A stretch of DNA of 64,000 nucleotides from Lottia gigantea (GCF_000327385.1 NW_008709463.1:1780341-1844340); one strand, 5' to 3'. Positions 39,052 through 52,854 are shown, numbered from the stretch's first letter. Notes: generated from the letters alone by a model not told the origin. Made by a program: numbers and translations.

Positions 39052-39728
39052 AATCTGTAAATGTAAGCGGGTAATTTAGAATCGGTAAAAGTAAGCGGGT
39101 GAATTATAATCTGTAAAGGTAAGCGGGTGATTTAGAATCAGTAAAAGTAAGCGGGTGAATTATAATCTGTAAAGGTAAGCGGGTGATTTAGAATCAGTAA
39201 AAGTAAGCGGGTGAATTATAATCTGTAAAGGTAAGCAGGTGATTTAGAATCAGTAAAAGTAAGCGGGTAATTTAGAACCAATAAAAGTAAGCGGGTGATT
39301 TATAATCAGTAAAAGTAAGCGGGTGATTTAGAATCAGTAAAAGTAAGCGGGTTATTTATAATCTGTAAAGATAAGCGGGTAATTTAGAATCAGTAAAAGT
39401 AAGCGAGTGATTTAGAATCAGTAAAAGTAAGCGGGTTATTTATAATCTGTAAAGGTAAGCGGGTGATTTAGAATCAGTAAAAGTAAGCGGGTGAATTATA
39501 ATCTGTAAAGGTAAGCAGGTGATTTAGAATCAGTAAAAGTAAGCGAGTAATTTAGAACCAATAAAAGTAAGCGGGTGATTTATAATCAGTAAAAGTAAGC
39601 GTTTGATTTGGAATTAGTAAAAATAAGCGGATGATTTAGAATCAGTAAAAGTAAGAGGGTGATTTAGAATCAGTAAAAGTAAGCGGGTGATTTGGTATCA
39701 GTAAACGTAAGCGGGTGATTTATTTAGT
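39052..39728. repeat. 28-bp minisatellite, about 24 units
   Basis: Unit GTGATTTAGAATCAGTAAAA plus GTAAGCGG. An alternating GAATTATAATCTGTAAAG variant gives a 56-bp higher-order unit, and a longer block repeats (39215-39300 resembles 39505-39590). It ends about 550 bp upstream of the GPCR coding exon. Confidence 0.93.
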
Positions 39729-40239
39729 ATGATTGTCTAAATCGGGAACGGGGCATGCTGAATTGCCACTATCTTTCAGAGAGTCCACATAGCTCCTTTT
39801 ACCTTTGCACTTTTAGCTATTGCCCTTCACTGTTGTTTATCGTAAAATTGTCCATCAAAAAAGAATAGTTAATATTTCAATCAAAAATCAAATTAAAAAT
39901 GATATAATATAAAAATCACAGATCAAAAAGGAAATAAAAAACAACAAAGACAATATCAATATGTCGAAGAAGCAAATCAACATACATCAAACGGAGCATG
40001 ATTCAATTGTACGATTCAGTCGCTTTTGTGCAACGTGCATGTCTTGGTTGTTTATGTGTTTTTGTTAACGATTCATCGGTAATGTTTTATCTAACGATAC
40101 GGTAGTCGTGAGGGACACAGACATGTTACATGGATCAGGTAATCCGGTCCAGGATTCCTGAAAAAATTTCTTAGATCTATCTTACAAAAGAAAAATGGGT
40201 ACATTTTCCTTATCAACCCTGTACTTTATTTCATTTTAG
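39729..40239. other. Upstream flank of the GPCR gene
   Basis: AT-rich; likely 5' UTR intron or promoter. No clear core promoter recognised. Confidence 0.35.
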
Positions 40240-41493
40240 GCACAGCATAATATTGAGAAACGTCACCGTTTACTTCCAGAGATGTGGAATTCCACAAATA
40301 TCACCAACCATTTTGAACACATCAATAAAGATGCCAGTAATATACCAACCACCACTTACAAATCAAAGTCCGGCCTCTACCTTTCTGGTGATAACAGTTT
40401 GGAAAGTTTTACAGAATTCCAGGTGGCCTGGGGACTGGATACATACTACGCACCGATATGTTCAACATTAGGGATCATCGGCAACACCCTTTCTTTCTTG
40501 GTACTGATGTTATCAAAGACTACAACTACCTATCAATATATGGCCGCTATTTCCTGTACAGATACATTGGTCCTAATCCTCAACATTATGTTTTTGGTCC
40601 GCAAATTTCCTGGATACGAGATTTTCCATAAAGGTACTTGTGGTCTGGTATTTTTTCTATTCTACTTTGGTATCCATCTGAACGTATTGTTGATGGTAAC
40701 GATGACGATAGAAAGATATCTTGCTATTCGGTTTCCACTAAAAGCACCAGGGTGGTTCACTATAAGAAAAGCAAGAGTAGCCATCCTTGTGGAAGTCCTA
40801 GTTGTGGTTAGTCTCGATTGCCATAATTTCTTTACACGGGCGATGATTGAAACAGATGATGGAAACAGTACGATCTGTTCTCCATCAGGAGAAACCAACG
40901 CGTACTTCCTGGGCAAGATCTGGCCTTGGATTGATTCAGTATGGTATTGTTATTTACCGTTGGCGTGTCTCTGTATACTCAACGTGTTTATCATCTCCAA
41001 CATCAGAAAAGCTGGGAGATTTCAGAGACAGATGACCCAATCCAGTACAACGGGATCCGAGGGTAGAAATAAGGCTAAAAATAACAGCGGGAAGGAACGA
41101 CAGATAACAGTCATGTTGCTGCTCGTCACCTTCTGTTTTCTGATCCTGGTTGGCCCGATGGCCATGATTATCATCATTGAGAAATATTATTGGGTTCGCG
41201 TCACACCTTACGAGCAAGCTGTATACCACCTGGTGCGAACTGTCCTGAACAATATGATGTATACCAACCACGCCCTGAATTTTATCCTGTATTACATCAG
41301 TGGACAACGATTCCGAGAACAGATGCAACAGATACTGTGTCCATGTCGACACACCTCTTCAGGAAACAGACAAGCAAGCTCCAGAATTACTAGTAAAGGA
41401 TTATCAGATTCGAACATGAGCATTGCCACCGTTAGCACCGAACAGTCTAGGAGTACAGTTGACTCTACATTGAGCATTAACCAACTGGACTGA
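40240..41493 (+). CDS. Class A (rhodopsin-like) peptide-type GPCR, single coding exon
   Basis: Seven-helix plasma-membrane receptor of 403 aa. The ATG at 40282 follows an acceptor-like TTCATTTTAG ending at 40239, so a 5' UTR intron is likely. N-terminal glycosylation sites are NST (3-5) and NIT (6-8). TM1 about 55-78 (GIIGN), TM2 86-108 (SCTD), TM3 120-146 ending ERY instead of DRY, TM4 164-184, TM5 213-240, TM6 274-301 with GP but no CWxP, TM7 313-340 with NFILY in place of NPxxY. Cys120 and Cys199 probably form the usual disulfide; Cys353/Cys355 may be palmitoylated. The tail is Ser/Thr-rich. It resembles the large invertebrate FMRFamide/TRH-receptor-like group; the ligand cannot be told. 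AATAAA occurs at 41864-41869. Confidence 0.85.
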   Translation, partial: AQHNIEKRHRLLPEMWNSTNITNHFEHINKDASNIPTTTYKSKSGLYLSGDNSLESFTEFQVAWGLDTYYAPICSTLGIIGNTLSFLVLMLSKTTTTYQYMAAISCTDTLVLILNIMFLVRKFPGYEIFHKGTCGLVFFLFYFGIHLNVLLMVTMTIERYLAIRFPLKAPGWFTIRKARVAILVEVLVVVSLDCHNFFTRAMIETDDGNSTICSPSGETNAYFLGKIWPWIDSVWYCYLPLACLCILNVFIISNIRKAGRFQRQMTQSSTTGSEGRNKAKNNSGKERQITVMLLLVTFCFLILVGPMAMIIIIEKYYWVRVTPYEQAVYHLVRTVLNNMMYTNHALNFILYYISGQRFREQMQQILCPCRHTSSGNRQASSRITSKGLSDSNMSIATVSTEQSRSTVDSTLSINQLD

Positions 41494-42550
41494 AAAGGAG
41501 TCCCAATGGATATGGTTAAAACACTATCTTTCTGATGGTGCTTGTGGAAAGTGAAGGGAATATTAACAATTCTTTATCTTACTACTGCTGTCCTTATGTA
41601 CGTTGTGATCGATTACTGGGGTTTCGGCTGTAAAAAGATCACAATCTATCTGAATTGAAGGAGATTCGGAATCCTGGTTCTCTCTAGTTCTGTCTGAATT
41701 TCTGATGCTATCGTGATTTTGTATGCGGATATTTTGTGAATCATTTTGATTGAACGGGAATGGATGGTTGATTTTTTATCTTACTGTTTTTTTCTTTTCG
41801 TTCGTTGGGATCGTTTATGGATTGGGATTGTGGTTTAAGGACGATCAACAACTAACTTGAGTGAATAAAAACAAGACGCTTGATTTTGTTTAAAAACTCT
41901 GTCTGAGTTTATGATGTCATCCACATGTTTGCGGAGAGGAAATGGTTGATACTCTATCTTACTTATTGCTCACTTATCAAGTATATTTGAACTGCTTAAC
42001 CCGAGTGAATTGAAAGAAATTTGATGTGTGGGTCACTTGGCTTATACTCTTGTTTTATGATGATAATTGTTATACGATTTTGCCTGAAGAGCAACCACAA
42101 CCAACTTGACTGAAGGAGATGCTGAAACTGTGACCGATAATACTGTTCGCTAAATTCTGGTCCACATTTTTCTGATCTTTGTGTCATATTCTAGTGAAAG
42201 TGATGAAAGGGGTGGAGGGGGAGTAACTCTGGGTTAGTGTGAGGAAGGGAGAGTGGTAGGGATAGATTGTAGATAGTCAGACTGTCGACTCTTCTTACTC
42301 TTTACTGTTATCATTTGATTAAACTTTTTATTTAACATATTACAGTTGTTCGTCCATGTTTTCACCTGTCGTCTTATTAAAATAAACTGTCCAATAAAGA
42401 CTAACTAGATTAACGTACTTAATCCATTAATCCACTTAATCTTTAGCCTCTTTCACTCAGCAGCAGGAGACAGACAAACGTCGTAGACAGGAAAGTCTGG
42501 GCGTCAGAGACTACCTAATCTTAATACGGTCTTTTCCAACTACCACTCAC
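41494..42550. other. GPCR 3' UTR and spacer before tubulin
   Basis: Three diverged repeats of about 180-200 bp around TGGTTGATACTCTATCTTAC and GATGGTTGATTTTTTATC suggest old local duplication. AATAAA at 41864 and about 42379. Confidence 0.4.
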
Positions 42551-42759
42551 TACCGTAGCTAACCACATTATAACGCTTTAGTAACCAATCAGTACCGTAG
42601 CTAACGATATTAACCCTATAGTAACCAACAAGGGTATAAATTAAGAGTCCAGTCTCAACCAGAACATCAACATTTAGTTTCCACTGTTTCATTATAACAG
42701 TCTACAACCATTCCACTAGTTTTTATTTTCTTCTACATTGACAGAAATAATTCTACAAA

Positions 42760-42762
<3 letters not shown>
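42551..42762 (+). promoter_or_regulatory. Alpha-tubulin core promoter and first exon
   Basis: CCAAT box at 42585-42589, TATAAA at 42635-42640 and an A/C-rich likely start region about 42665. The 13-bp motif TACCGTAGCTAAC occurs twice, at 42551-42563 and 42593-42605, 42 bp apart, and may bind a factor. The ATG is followed at once by the donor GTAAGT at 42763. Confidence 0.65.
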
Positions 42763-44339
<1,577 letters not shown>

Positions 44340-44364
44340 GATTTTGTAATTTATGATAATTTAT

Positions 44365-44370
44365 AATAAA
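44365..44370 (+). terminator. Poly(A) signal of alpha-tubulin
   Basis: AATAAA 26 bp after the stop codon, giving a very short 3' UTR. Confidence 0.7.
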
Positions 44371-44991
44371 GTTATATATTGTATCTTTATTTGCAATTTC
44401 TGAAGATTTTCTTGTCGGGATATATACCCATCGTGTGATTTCAAAATCTGGAAGATTAGTCAACTAACATAAGCCAACCGTTGTGGGCGTCGAAATGTCT
44501 GATCAACTTTCTTTCGCAAACAAGTCTCGACTATGTCTAACAGGCGTTGAAGTTGATTGCGAGTCAAACTGAGAGGAACCGGTTTCAAGATTGTGGATAT
44601 TCGTTGGTTTGTCTATTTATGTGATTGCCTTTCTCGTCATAGCGCTTACTATTTAATGGACTTCCGATCTAACATCATGTTTGTTACCATCATACAAAAG
44701 CAAACTTAGGCCCATGAAGCAAACCAAGACGCTCTGCTATAACGAAACACCAATTTGAATGAACAACGGTTGGAACTAAATCATTCTCAGTTGGTGATTA
44801 TCGCTACTCGTCTAGTCGATTCAAACCTGGAAGGCCTTGATGCTATCACCTGTTTAGCTTCTTGTGTCCCATTATATTGGGTTTTGTATTTGATTAGATG
44901 GATTGGACTGGGTTGATATTCAACTGTTATCAACTGCATGTTATCATGATATTATCTAATCATCATTATTACGATCTACTCATACTTCAAC

Positions 44992-47900
44992 ATGGTACGT
45001 ATTGTTTGAATATTATGTCGGCTTACTTCTAATATATTGCCCAAAGCTAATGATGTTATTTTGGCACATTACCCCAAACTATGTTTGTCTTCCGTATGTC
45101 AACTCATTTTATACATTATAAAGAGTCTATATAGCTAATGATGTATATTTGGCACCCATATAAGGCATTCTGTTGGTGCTCAACCTATGAGCCTATTCAA
45201 GCAATAATTGCCGAGGTTACCGTTTCATACGAAGCTGGTCATGCTTATCCTTCTTGTCCACTTGTCTGATTCCAGATTTTGTTTGGTGTTGTTATCGTAA
45301 TTGTATCAGTAACCAACTGTTCTGGGCTGAACAATGGATTAGCTCTGACCCCACCGATGGGATGGTTGTCTTGGGAAAGATTCCGATGTAACGTGGATTG
45401 TGATAAAGATCCGGATAACTGTATCAGGTAACGGATCAATCTGTGGCTGAACTGCGGGGTCAGAACTCCCCCCCTTTCCCCTCACAGTTTATCCACCTCT
45501 CATATCCATCCGCCTCTTAAAACAAAATGAATATCCATGAATATGAGAATTTCGCCCTTTGCGCCCATCTTGTCTGTATATGATTGGGCTACAGAAGATG
45601 GACACCACCATGCTGTGTTAAAAAGGGATATTACAAGGGAATATTGTTACTATGGTATGTTGCAAAATATTTATCTATCATTTCCGAAAGTTATTCAAGA
45701 TAACCCACATCGTACATAGGGATATTTCTTAGTGTTTACCACGACCACTGGGCAGTGAGCGCATAACACATGAACGTTATGTTGATTATTTCCGGATACA
45801 GTGAGAAGCTGATTAAGTCTATGGCCGACCTGATGGTATCGGAAGGATTTAAAGATGCAGGCTATGAGTACGTGTGTTCAGATGATTGCTGGCAGTCCAT
45901 GACTAGAGGTCCTGACGGTCGACTTCAAGCTGACCCTAAACGATTTCCCAGTGGTATCAAAGCCTTGGCCGATTATGTGAGTATATTTGAAGGTTTTGGA
46001 GCTTTTTCATGTGTATCAGGGGCCACTTATTGAACAATTCCAATCATCGTACTGAAAAAAATGCTTACTATCGCGAAAGATTTTAATAAAATCTTAAGGT
46101 CTTTGCGATAATGACGTTAGTTTTAGTGGAATTGCAGAAATCACAGACGTAAGACTGAAAATTTGAATGGTGCAAATCGATGCTAGCAGTGTCCCCGATA
46201 CATATACATCCCTATAAAGAAATGGTCCATATTCTGGATTCATTCTATGAAGAAAGAACTGCAAGAATGTACAGAATGATGCGTCAAAATTAATACACCA
46301 AATTCTTTTATGTCAACTATAATAGTTGGCAACCAAAGAATGATGCACTTATGCTCAACAGTAAAGTAAGCTATGAATCGACTTTCCCCTTCACAGCATC
46401 TGTAACATTCTTCAGAGCATTGCTGTAGAATTGTCGATTAAGAATGCATATCTCTTAAGTCTAGCCATTAACTATGTAGGACTCCACATGCCATCAGTCA
46501 ACCGTGGTTTATATACCAGAGGAATGTTATTCCCTCGAGACTTGGCTTCACGTTGGTTTTTAAGGTGCCCTCACACCATAGCTATTACCAGTTGTATATA
46601 TTTGTGAATAATAAAAGTGGTCATGAGTTCTGAAAGCAGCTCACAACTCAGTTAAATGAGAGTTCGAAATTAATAACTGGTATCCTTTATTTGCAACCAT
46701 ACGCAACTGTTGATCACTATGGCGTGAGGTTCCCTTTACATAACATCGCCTTACTCCGTATTGAATTCCAGAAGGTGATCCACTACCACTACTACATTAA
46801 ATTTGTGTGGTATTGATAGACATATTATGTGGTATTGATATCACTAACTCTTGATTTATTCCATATACTAATAATATACCACTGGCTACCAGAGGGTGAT
46901 CCACTGTTGTGCCATTACCAATGCTACGTATATCCCTGATGAAGGTAAAGGAACATTTCCGGGCCTTGGGACCAACGGATTTCCACCTTACCCCAAATGA
47001 GATAGCCACAAATCGCTTTCCGTCACCCTAACTACTCTCAATTTTCTCCTCACAGGAATATGACAATTTAATGAGTTCAAAGAGTGTCGTAGAGCCCATC
47101 ACCCATCTGAGCCTTTTGACCATGTCAGGGTGGTCCGGCACCTATTTCACCTGTCTGTCTTGGTTCTAGGCTGTCTTGGTTCTAGACTGTCTTGGTTCAG
47201 GTTTTCTCGTTGTTATTATTAGGTACACGGCAAGGGATTGAAACTGGGTATTTATGAAGATTTTGGTTATCTAACTTGTGAAGGTTTTCCTGGTTCTGAA
47301 TTTTATCTACAACTCGATGCCCAAACGTTCGCTGATTGGGAAGTAGACTTGGTAAAATTTGATGGATGTCATTCTCAACTGACAGATTTCGATTACGGTA
47401 GATTCCTTTAACCGGTTAATTTTCATGGTCGTGGCCGTGGTCGTGGTCGTGGCGTTTCTACTGAGGGTCAAGAGTGGGGGCCTAAAAGTTAGCCTGACCC
47501 GGCTTTGATCCCCCACTTCAAATCTCTTATCGTATTACAAAGGGAAAGACTTGCCTGGTGCTCCCCCCTTCCCCCTCAATTCATGTACAAAGACTTTAGT
47601 CCATCTCATGCTGGTGGCACGTGTTTCAGATGCAACATCTTCCGGACCTCTACATCTGGAAATGGAGATTAAGCTTTCTATTATGAATATATTGGATTCT
47701 AAAGGTATAATGTAGTGTATAGGCCTATTTATATTATTAGATATCCTATCCTTTCAGAGGGTCCACATAGTTAAATAATATTTTGATTATTTGTATTACC
47801 AGGGTATCCCGCGATGAGTTTTTACCTCAATAAGACTGGTAGACCAATGGTGTATATGTGTGAATGGCCGGATTATCTTAATATGAACGGAATAATGGTA

Positions 47901-49754
47901 AATATTACTTAAGATTAAGTGGCGTATTTAGGGGGAGTGTCATAAAAATAAAACGTTCAATCCCAAATTTGCAATAGATGTTTTCTCCGACCTCCTAGAT
48001 TCGAAAATTTTCCAGGGAAAAAAAATGCAAGATACGAATCGGAAATACATTAATTGCTAATGACTTTTGCATATGAGGAAGTATATCAATCATAAATAAG
48101 TAAGTATTTCATAATGAACAGTGGTAGCAGCTAATGAACTATTCATATGTGCAAGAATATCAATCATAAATAAGTAAGTATTTCATAATGATAAGTGGTA
48201 TCAGGTGTCTAGAAGAGTAATCATACCCTGTCTAGCGATCCAATATCCAGCGAAATTTGTATCTATTTCAGCCCAACTATACAGCTATCAGAAAGTCGTG
48301 TAACTATTGGAGGAATTACGACGATGTTCAAGATTCTTGGGATAGTGTTCTCGATATCATCAACCATTTCGGAAATAACTCCGGCAACTTCAGTAGTTTT
48401 GCTGGACCCGGTGGCTGGAATGACCCGGATCAGGTACGATATTGGCCATTTGACATCAGTAACGACTACAAATGGATGATACTTTCATATCAAATCCTGA
48501 GGCTTGACATCATTAGGCTCTTCTCTAATACCTTGACTGCAATTGCCACCTTTCTTGTATCACGGAAGTTTGTAAATATAGTGATTTTCTTTGATTGGAC
48601 GCTAGTGAATACAGCCAATCAGAGCCAAAGACAAGAGGCATGTTAAACATTATGGATTATGGTTGCAGTCTTTCTGCCGAGGGCTCTAATTGTATTCAAT
48701 AGTACCATCCAATCAAATCACACTATTTACTAACTTATACGAGGTATAAGACACAGTTCGGTATAGCTTGACATTGTGAAGATGCAAGAAAGGTGGCTAT
48801 TGCAGTCAAGGTATAAGACATAGTTCGTAATAGCTTGACATTATGAAGATGATAAAGGTGGCTATGTGAGTCAAAGTATAAGACACAGATCGTAATAGCT
48901 TGACATTGTAAAGAAGCCTATAGTTACCTCCCTTGCTTCTTCTACTAGTTAGTTGTTGGTGATTTTGGATTGAGTCCAGATCAAGAGAGAGTTCAGATGG
49001 CGATGTGGGCAATGATGGCATCCCCACTGTTAATGTCTGTCGACCTGAGAAACATTCGTCAAGAGTCTAAAGGGCTACTCCAAAATAAATACCTGATAGA
49101 AATAAACCAGGATCCACGTGGCATCATGGGAACCAGGAGATATACTAAGGTATGTATAAGAGGTCTATCAGAACGCCACCGCATATGACCCAAATCGCCA
49201 GCGTATATTCAACTTCGCATCCGCAATTGACCCGATTCGGTCCCCGCAATCGTTCAACTTCGCTTCCGCATTAATTACATCCGCATTTGTTGAACTACCC
49301 CTCGACATTTGACCCGATTCGTCTCCCTATTAGGCCAACTTCACTTTATCATTATGTCAACTTTACTTCCGTACTAGGTCAACTTGACTTCCGCATGTGG
49401 TTAACTTGACTTCCGCATGTGGTTAACTTGACTTCTGTCTCCGGGAGTGGACTCGTATGATTTACCTTAACGAAATGTTTGTTTTATATTTTCCAGGGCA
49501 GCATAGAGATCTGGACACGGCCTTTGACCCCGCCTGGACAAATGGCTACAGCGTTTTTAAACACAGGCTACCATGGTGTTCCAAGAAAACTGACGGTCAC
49601 AGGGGTAGAATTGGGGCTTCAAAACTACGTGAAATATAATATATATGATGCTTTTAACAGAAATAAAATCTACGATAGTGTTATAGTCTCAGATAATTTT
49701 ACTGTTATAATAAATCCTACTGGTATCGTTATGTTTAGAATTGAAAATGTCTAA
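44992..49754 (+). CDS. Lysosomal alpha-galactosidase / alpha-N-acetylgalactosaminidase, GH27 (complete, 8 exons)
   Basis: Secretory or lysosomal GH27 glycosidase removing terminal alpha-galactose or alpha-GalNAc. Exons: 44992-44994, 45276-45427, 45802-45976, 47223-47397, 47803-47897, 48272-48433, 48949-49149, 49497-49754; phases agree, 1221 nt, 406 aa (human NAGA 411, GLA 429). A signal peptide of about 18 residues ([17 protein letters not shown]) precedes [15 protein letters not shown]. Nucleophile Asp157 in VKFDGC and acid/base Asp221 in VQDSW are kept; [10 protein letters not shown] and EINQDPRG are family motifs. The specificity loop reads CEWPD: Glu189 as in alpha-galactosidase, but Asp192 where GLA has Leu and NAGA has Ala. 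The rest, including NYDDVQDSW and [12 protein letters not shown], looks more NAGA-like. Substrate is therefore uncertain. Confidence 0.95.
46563..46734. mobile_element. MITE with GGTGCCCTCACACCATAG ends
   Basis: Left GGTGCCCTCACACCATAGCT and right CACTATGGCGTGAGGTTCCC are inverted. It lies in intron 3 of the GH27 gene and is the second copy of the 19.74-kb element. Confidence 0.75.
48505..48915. mobile_element. MITE of the CTTCACAATGTCAAG family with a triplicated right end
   Basis: It lies in intron 6 of the GH27 gene, ending about 35 bp before exon 7. Left end: GAGGCTTGACATCATTAGG then ATACCTTGACTGCAAT. Right end: the complementary TATAAGACA...TAGCTTGACATTGTGAAG, present three times in tandem about 65 bp apart. 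The interior contains the paired CCAATCAGAG / TCCAATCAAATC sequences seen in the copies at 6.96, 24.92 and 60.19 kb. No ORF, non-autonomous. Confidence 0.75.
49200..49440. repeat. Degenerate short repeat in the last GH27 intron
   Basis: Imperfect units of about 20-35 bp built on CAACTT(C/G)(A/G)CTTCCGCAT and TGACCCGATTCG. Too decayed for a clean period. Confidence 0.55.
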
Positions 49755-49758
49755 TAAA
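49753..49758 (+). terminator. Poly(A) signal overlapping the GH27 stop codon
   Basis: The last codons read GTC TAA TAAAG; AATAAA starts at the second base of the stop codon. If used, the 3' UTR is only some 15-30 nt. Confidence 0.6.
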
Positions 49759-49759
49759 G

Positions 49760-50837
49760 TATTAGTTTTGGGTAAATTTGTACTTTTTAATGCTGCTGTC
49801 AAATCAGTTCTTGGAAATTTTTAACAGATAATTTACACCTATTAGGGAACAGCTCCCCCCCCCCCCTCCTTCAGTTTTTTGTAATGTTACAAGCGCCTGA
49901 GAGTTTAAAATTCACGTTTTAAAACTTGTTAGAATTGAAGATGGCATTTATTTGGGATACCCCCAACACCCCCTCCCTTCTGTACCTCCACTAACGCCGT
50001 AACTCTACAACATTTTTTATCATTGACACGCATTGGAGCTCGATGAATATTGTAATGCATGAATGAATGTGGATGTTTAGTAATATTGTTTCATACTAAA
50101 AAGGTCTTGGTGACCTAGGCAGAGAGGAGGAGTTGCTATATAGGGCTTCATCTTCAGTTTGGGCAGGCCATCTAAGACTTGAAGTTATTGAAGTTATTAT
50201 CAAACTATTGTCAACACCTGTAATATTGCCTGAGTATTGGTTGTTACGTCATGGGGATACCGGAGAATATATTTTACGCGATTTTTCATGAGAAAGTGTA
50301 AGAAAAAAAAATTGTGGCCCGAGGGAGGAGGGGGGTGGGGCAAAATTACCTTACATAAGTACGATATTTCATTTTGCAGAGCCGAGACGAGTTTAATAGG
50401 GCCAACAATTTGTGAAGGGAGGCTCACTGCACCATACAGTTGAGAAATTGAGGAGGGGAAGGGCAAGGACATGTCAGCCTAACTTCTGGGGTGTACTATT
50501 TATAAGGTCTATTGAACCGACAGACACACCTGATTCTGATACATATCTATATAGTCATATGTAACTGAGTACGAATATACCCCCGTTCCGACTGTTGCTC
50601 GTTATAATAACTATGTACTATCTGAACATGTATAATGAAATATGTACATTTCTACTATCACCATCTAGGTACTGTTACGAAACCATCAAGGTACCTGTTA
50701 CGAGAACTGGCGCTTTTTTCTCCATAAACTGTAGTTTGTGACCTGACAGTGACACTACCGCGTGTTCAAAGCAAAACAATAACGCAATCTAAGATTTTTA
50801 GTAAATTACCGATCATATGTGAAAATTGTATCTGAAT
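49760..50837. other. Spacer after the GH27 gene
   Basis: Short C-runs (49857-49866) and ORFs on both strands at 50200-50472 with no family match. Nothing firm. Confidence 0.35.
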
Positions 50838-51165
50838 TTAAAGGAACATGTTGACCATTCTATTTGACCAATCATACTTAAGTCTCAAAAACTGGATTTT
50901 TTTTTTAGCTAAGCCAGTCAGTAGTAGTGTCACAGTTCACTGTCGAAATTCAAATCCACTTATGTCCAGAATTATCCGCTTTTGAATATTAAAATGACGA
51001 CTCGTCAATTTAAGATACTCTGTGATATATAGAAACTAGTGAGTAAAATTCCTAGTTCGAGATATATTTTATGCGATTTTCGTACAATTCTAGTACTTCT
51101 GGAAGCTATTTACATATTTTCAAGACTCAAATCAACCCCCCAAAACGGAGCATCTGTCCCTTTAA
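50838..51165. mobile_element. MITE, TTAAAGRGACA family (full length)
   Basis: Ends TTAAAGGAACATGTTGACC and inverted GCATCTGTCCCTTTAA; interior CAATCATACTTAAGTC, GTCCAGAATTATCCGC and AATTCTAGTACTTCTGG. It lies in reverse relative to 1954-2270. Confidence 0.8.
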
Positions 51166-52854
51166 ATATGAGAATTAAACGTTGTTCTCACTAGCATTAT
51201 TGGTGTGTAAACGCAATCGATCACGCCACAAACATACACACACTTCGTCATTTATTCAGTGTGTGAACACCTGATAGTACTTCTCTTTGCAGGTGTCCAT
51301 TACTATTCAACTTTTACTCTCGATTCTGCCCTTCCTTGGACGAGATTTTTGATTGACGGAAATTGGTTGCCTGTACAGATTTTTATTAATCTAGGTTGAG
51401 CAGACTATCTTCTAATACGGTGTTCTCTATACCATTCCGGAAATGAATGACTTCCTCTTACGGATGTCGGAAAGACGTCTAGAACTTAAATTCCTGTACT
51501 TATACAGATGATGGACTACGGCGGCACCCCAAATCACGTGATTGTCCTCCCGCTCATTCACAAATTTTCATATTTCTGTCCAACCATGATCGACTTGTCA
51601 ATCATGCAGGTCAATCTAAACTGCCCCCTCCCCCTCATTTTTGAAGCCATAAAAAATTATAAATTTATTCTACTTTCACTTCCAATATCGCATAAGATAT
51701 ATTCTCCGGCTTCCAACATAAATGACTCCCATGACATTCAAACCAAGCCTTCATTAAAATCCTCGCAGAGAAGTTAAACGATATATCGCAAAAGATTCAC
51801 AAGAGCACTGCTTTACGGAAATTGCCGAGGATTGCCGAAGTTAGCTATTGTCATGCAAAGAAAAAATGCGTTTACTCGAAAAATTTAAGAGGGTCAAAAA
51901 TTCAAGGATAAACTACTTGTGAATAAACTTTTGACACAATCGACATACAAACTTATATAATACACTGGTATATACTAATTTAACGGAGATTATGTTCACG
52001 CGCCCTATCAGCTTATACTAATGAGAACATCATGGGGTTAGTCAGGTCGACATCTTTAGTTTTCTTCAAATTTTTTTTCCTCACCAAAGAAGATCAGAAA
52101 CAAAAGATAGAGGGATTTAGGTTTCTGTGTCACTTTTCAAATCAAAGACCCGACGCCCTGTTTTTCTACAATTCAAAAGCGTAAGTTGAAATCTTTAACC
52201 AGTTATAAACGTCCATGTATGTACAGTCTGGATAAACAAAAGAAGACTTTTTGACCTTTCTTTATCAGTGGAATTCTAATGGTAATTCTCCTCTAATTTA
52301 GCTAATTATGAATTAATTATGGACATGTGAGACAAACTGGTATTTTACCACGTCATTAGAACACCTCTACTTTCTATTCATATAAGTATTAGCAATTTCA
52401 TTTTCAAAAATGAAAATAAGGGAACCCATCTTTAATGAAAATGATCTTTTTTTACCTCAACTTAAGTCTCAGTAAACATCATTAGTATAATCCTTTGATA
52501 AAAACAGCTTTACTAGAAAAAAAATCGCGAGACCTACATAAATGACAAACATGAATGGCATCTATAAGTAGACCAACAGATCGTCCGATAAGATAGCTGC
52601 TATCTTGAAAAGATGAATAAAGGGTTTCCGATAATAACTGTTCCGCTCTACCCGTCATGATGAAGCGATTAGATCGAGTCATTCAATTGAACGGTTTGTT
52701 TCATTTGTAGGTTTCAATTGTATTTATTGACACAATGGATTAAAATTGAAATTGTTTAGTAGGCTAAACACGTGTGTCATTCACATTTACCAATTATGAT
52801 AAGTCAATACAAAGAGCTCTCTGGCAAACATAACGACTGTTAAAAACCACTGTT
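51166..52854. other. Intergenic DNA
   Basis: ORFs at 51508-51777 (plus) and 52482-52682 (minus) are unrecognised and lack splice or family support. Confidence 0.35.
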
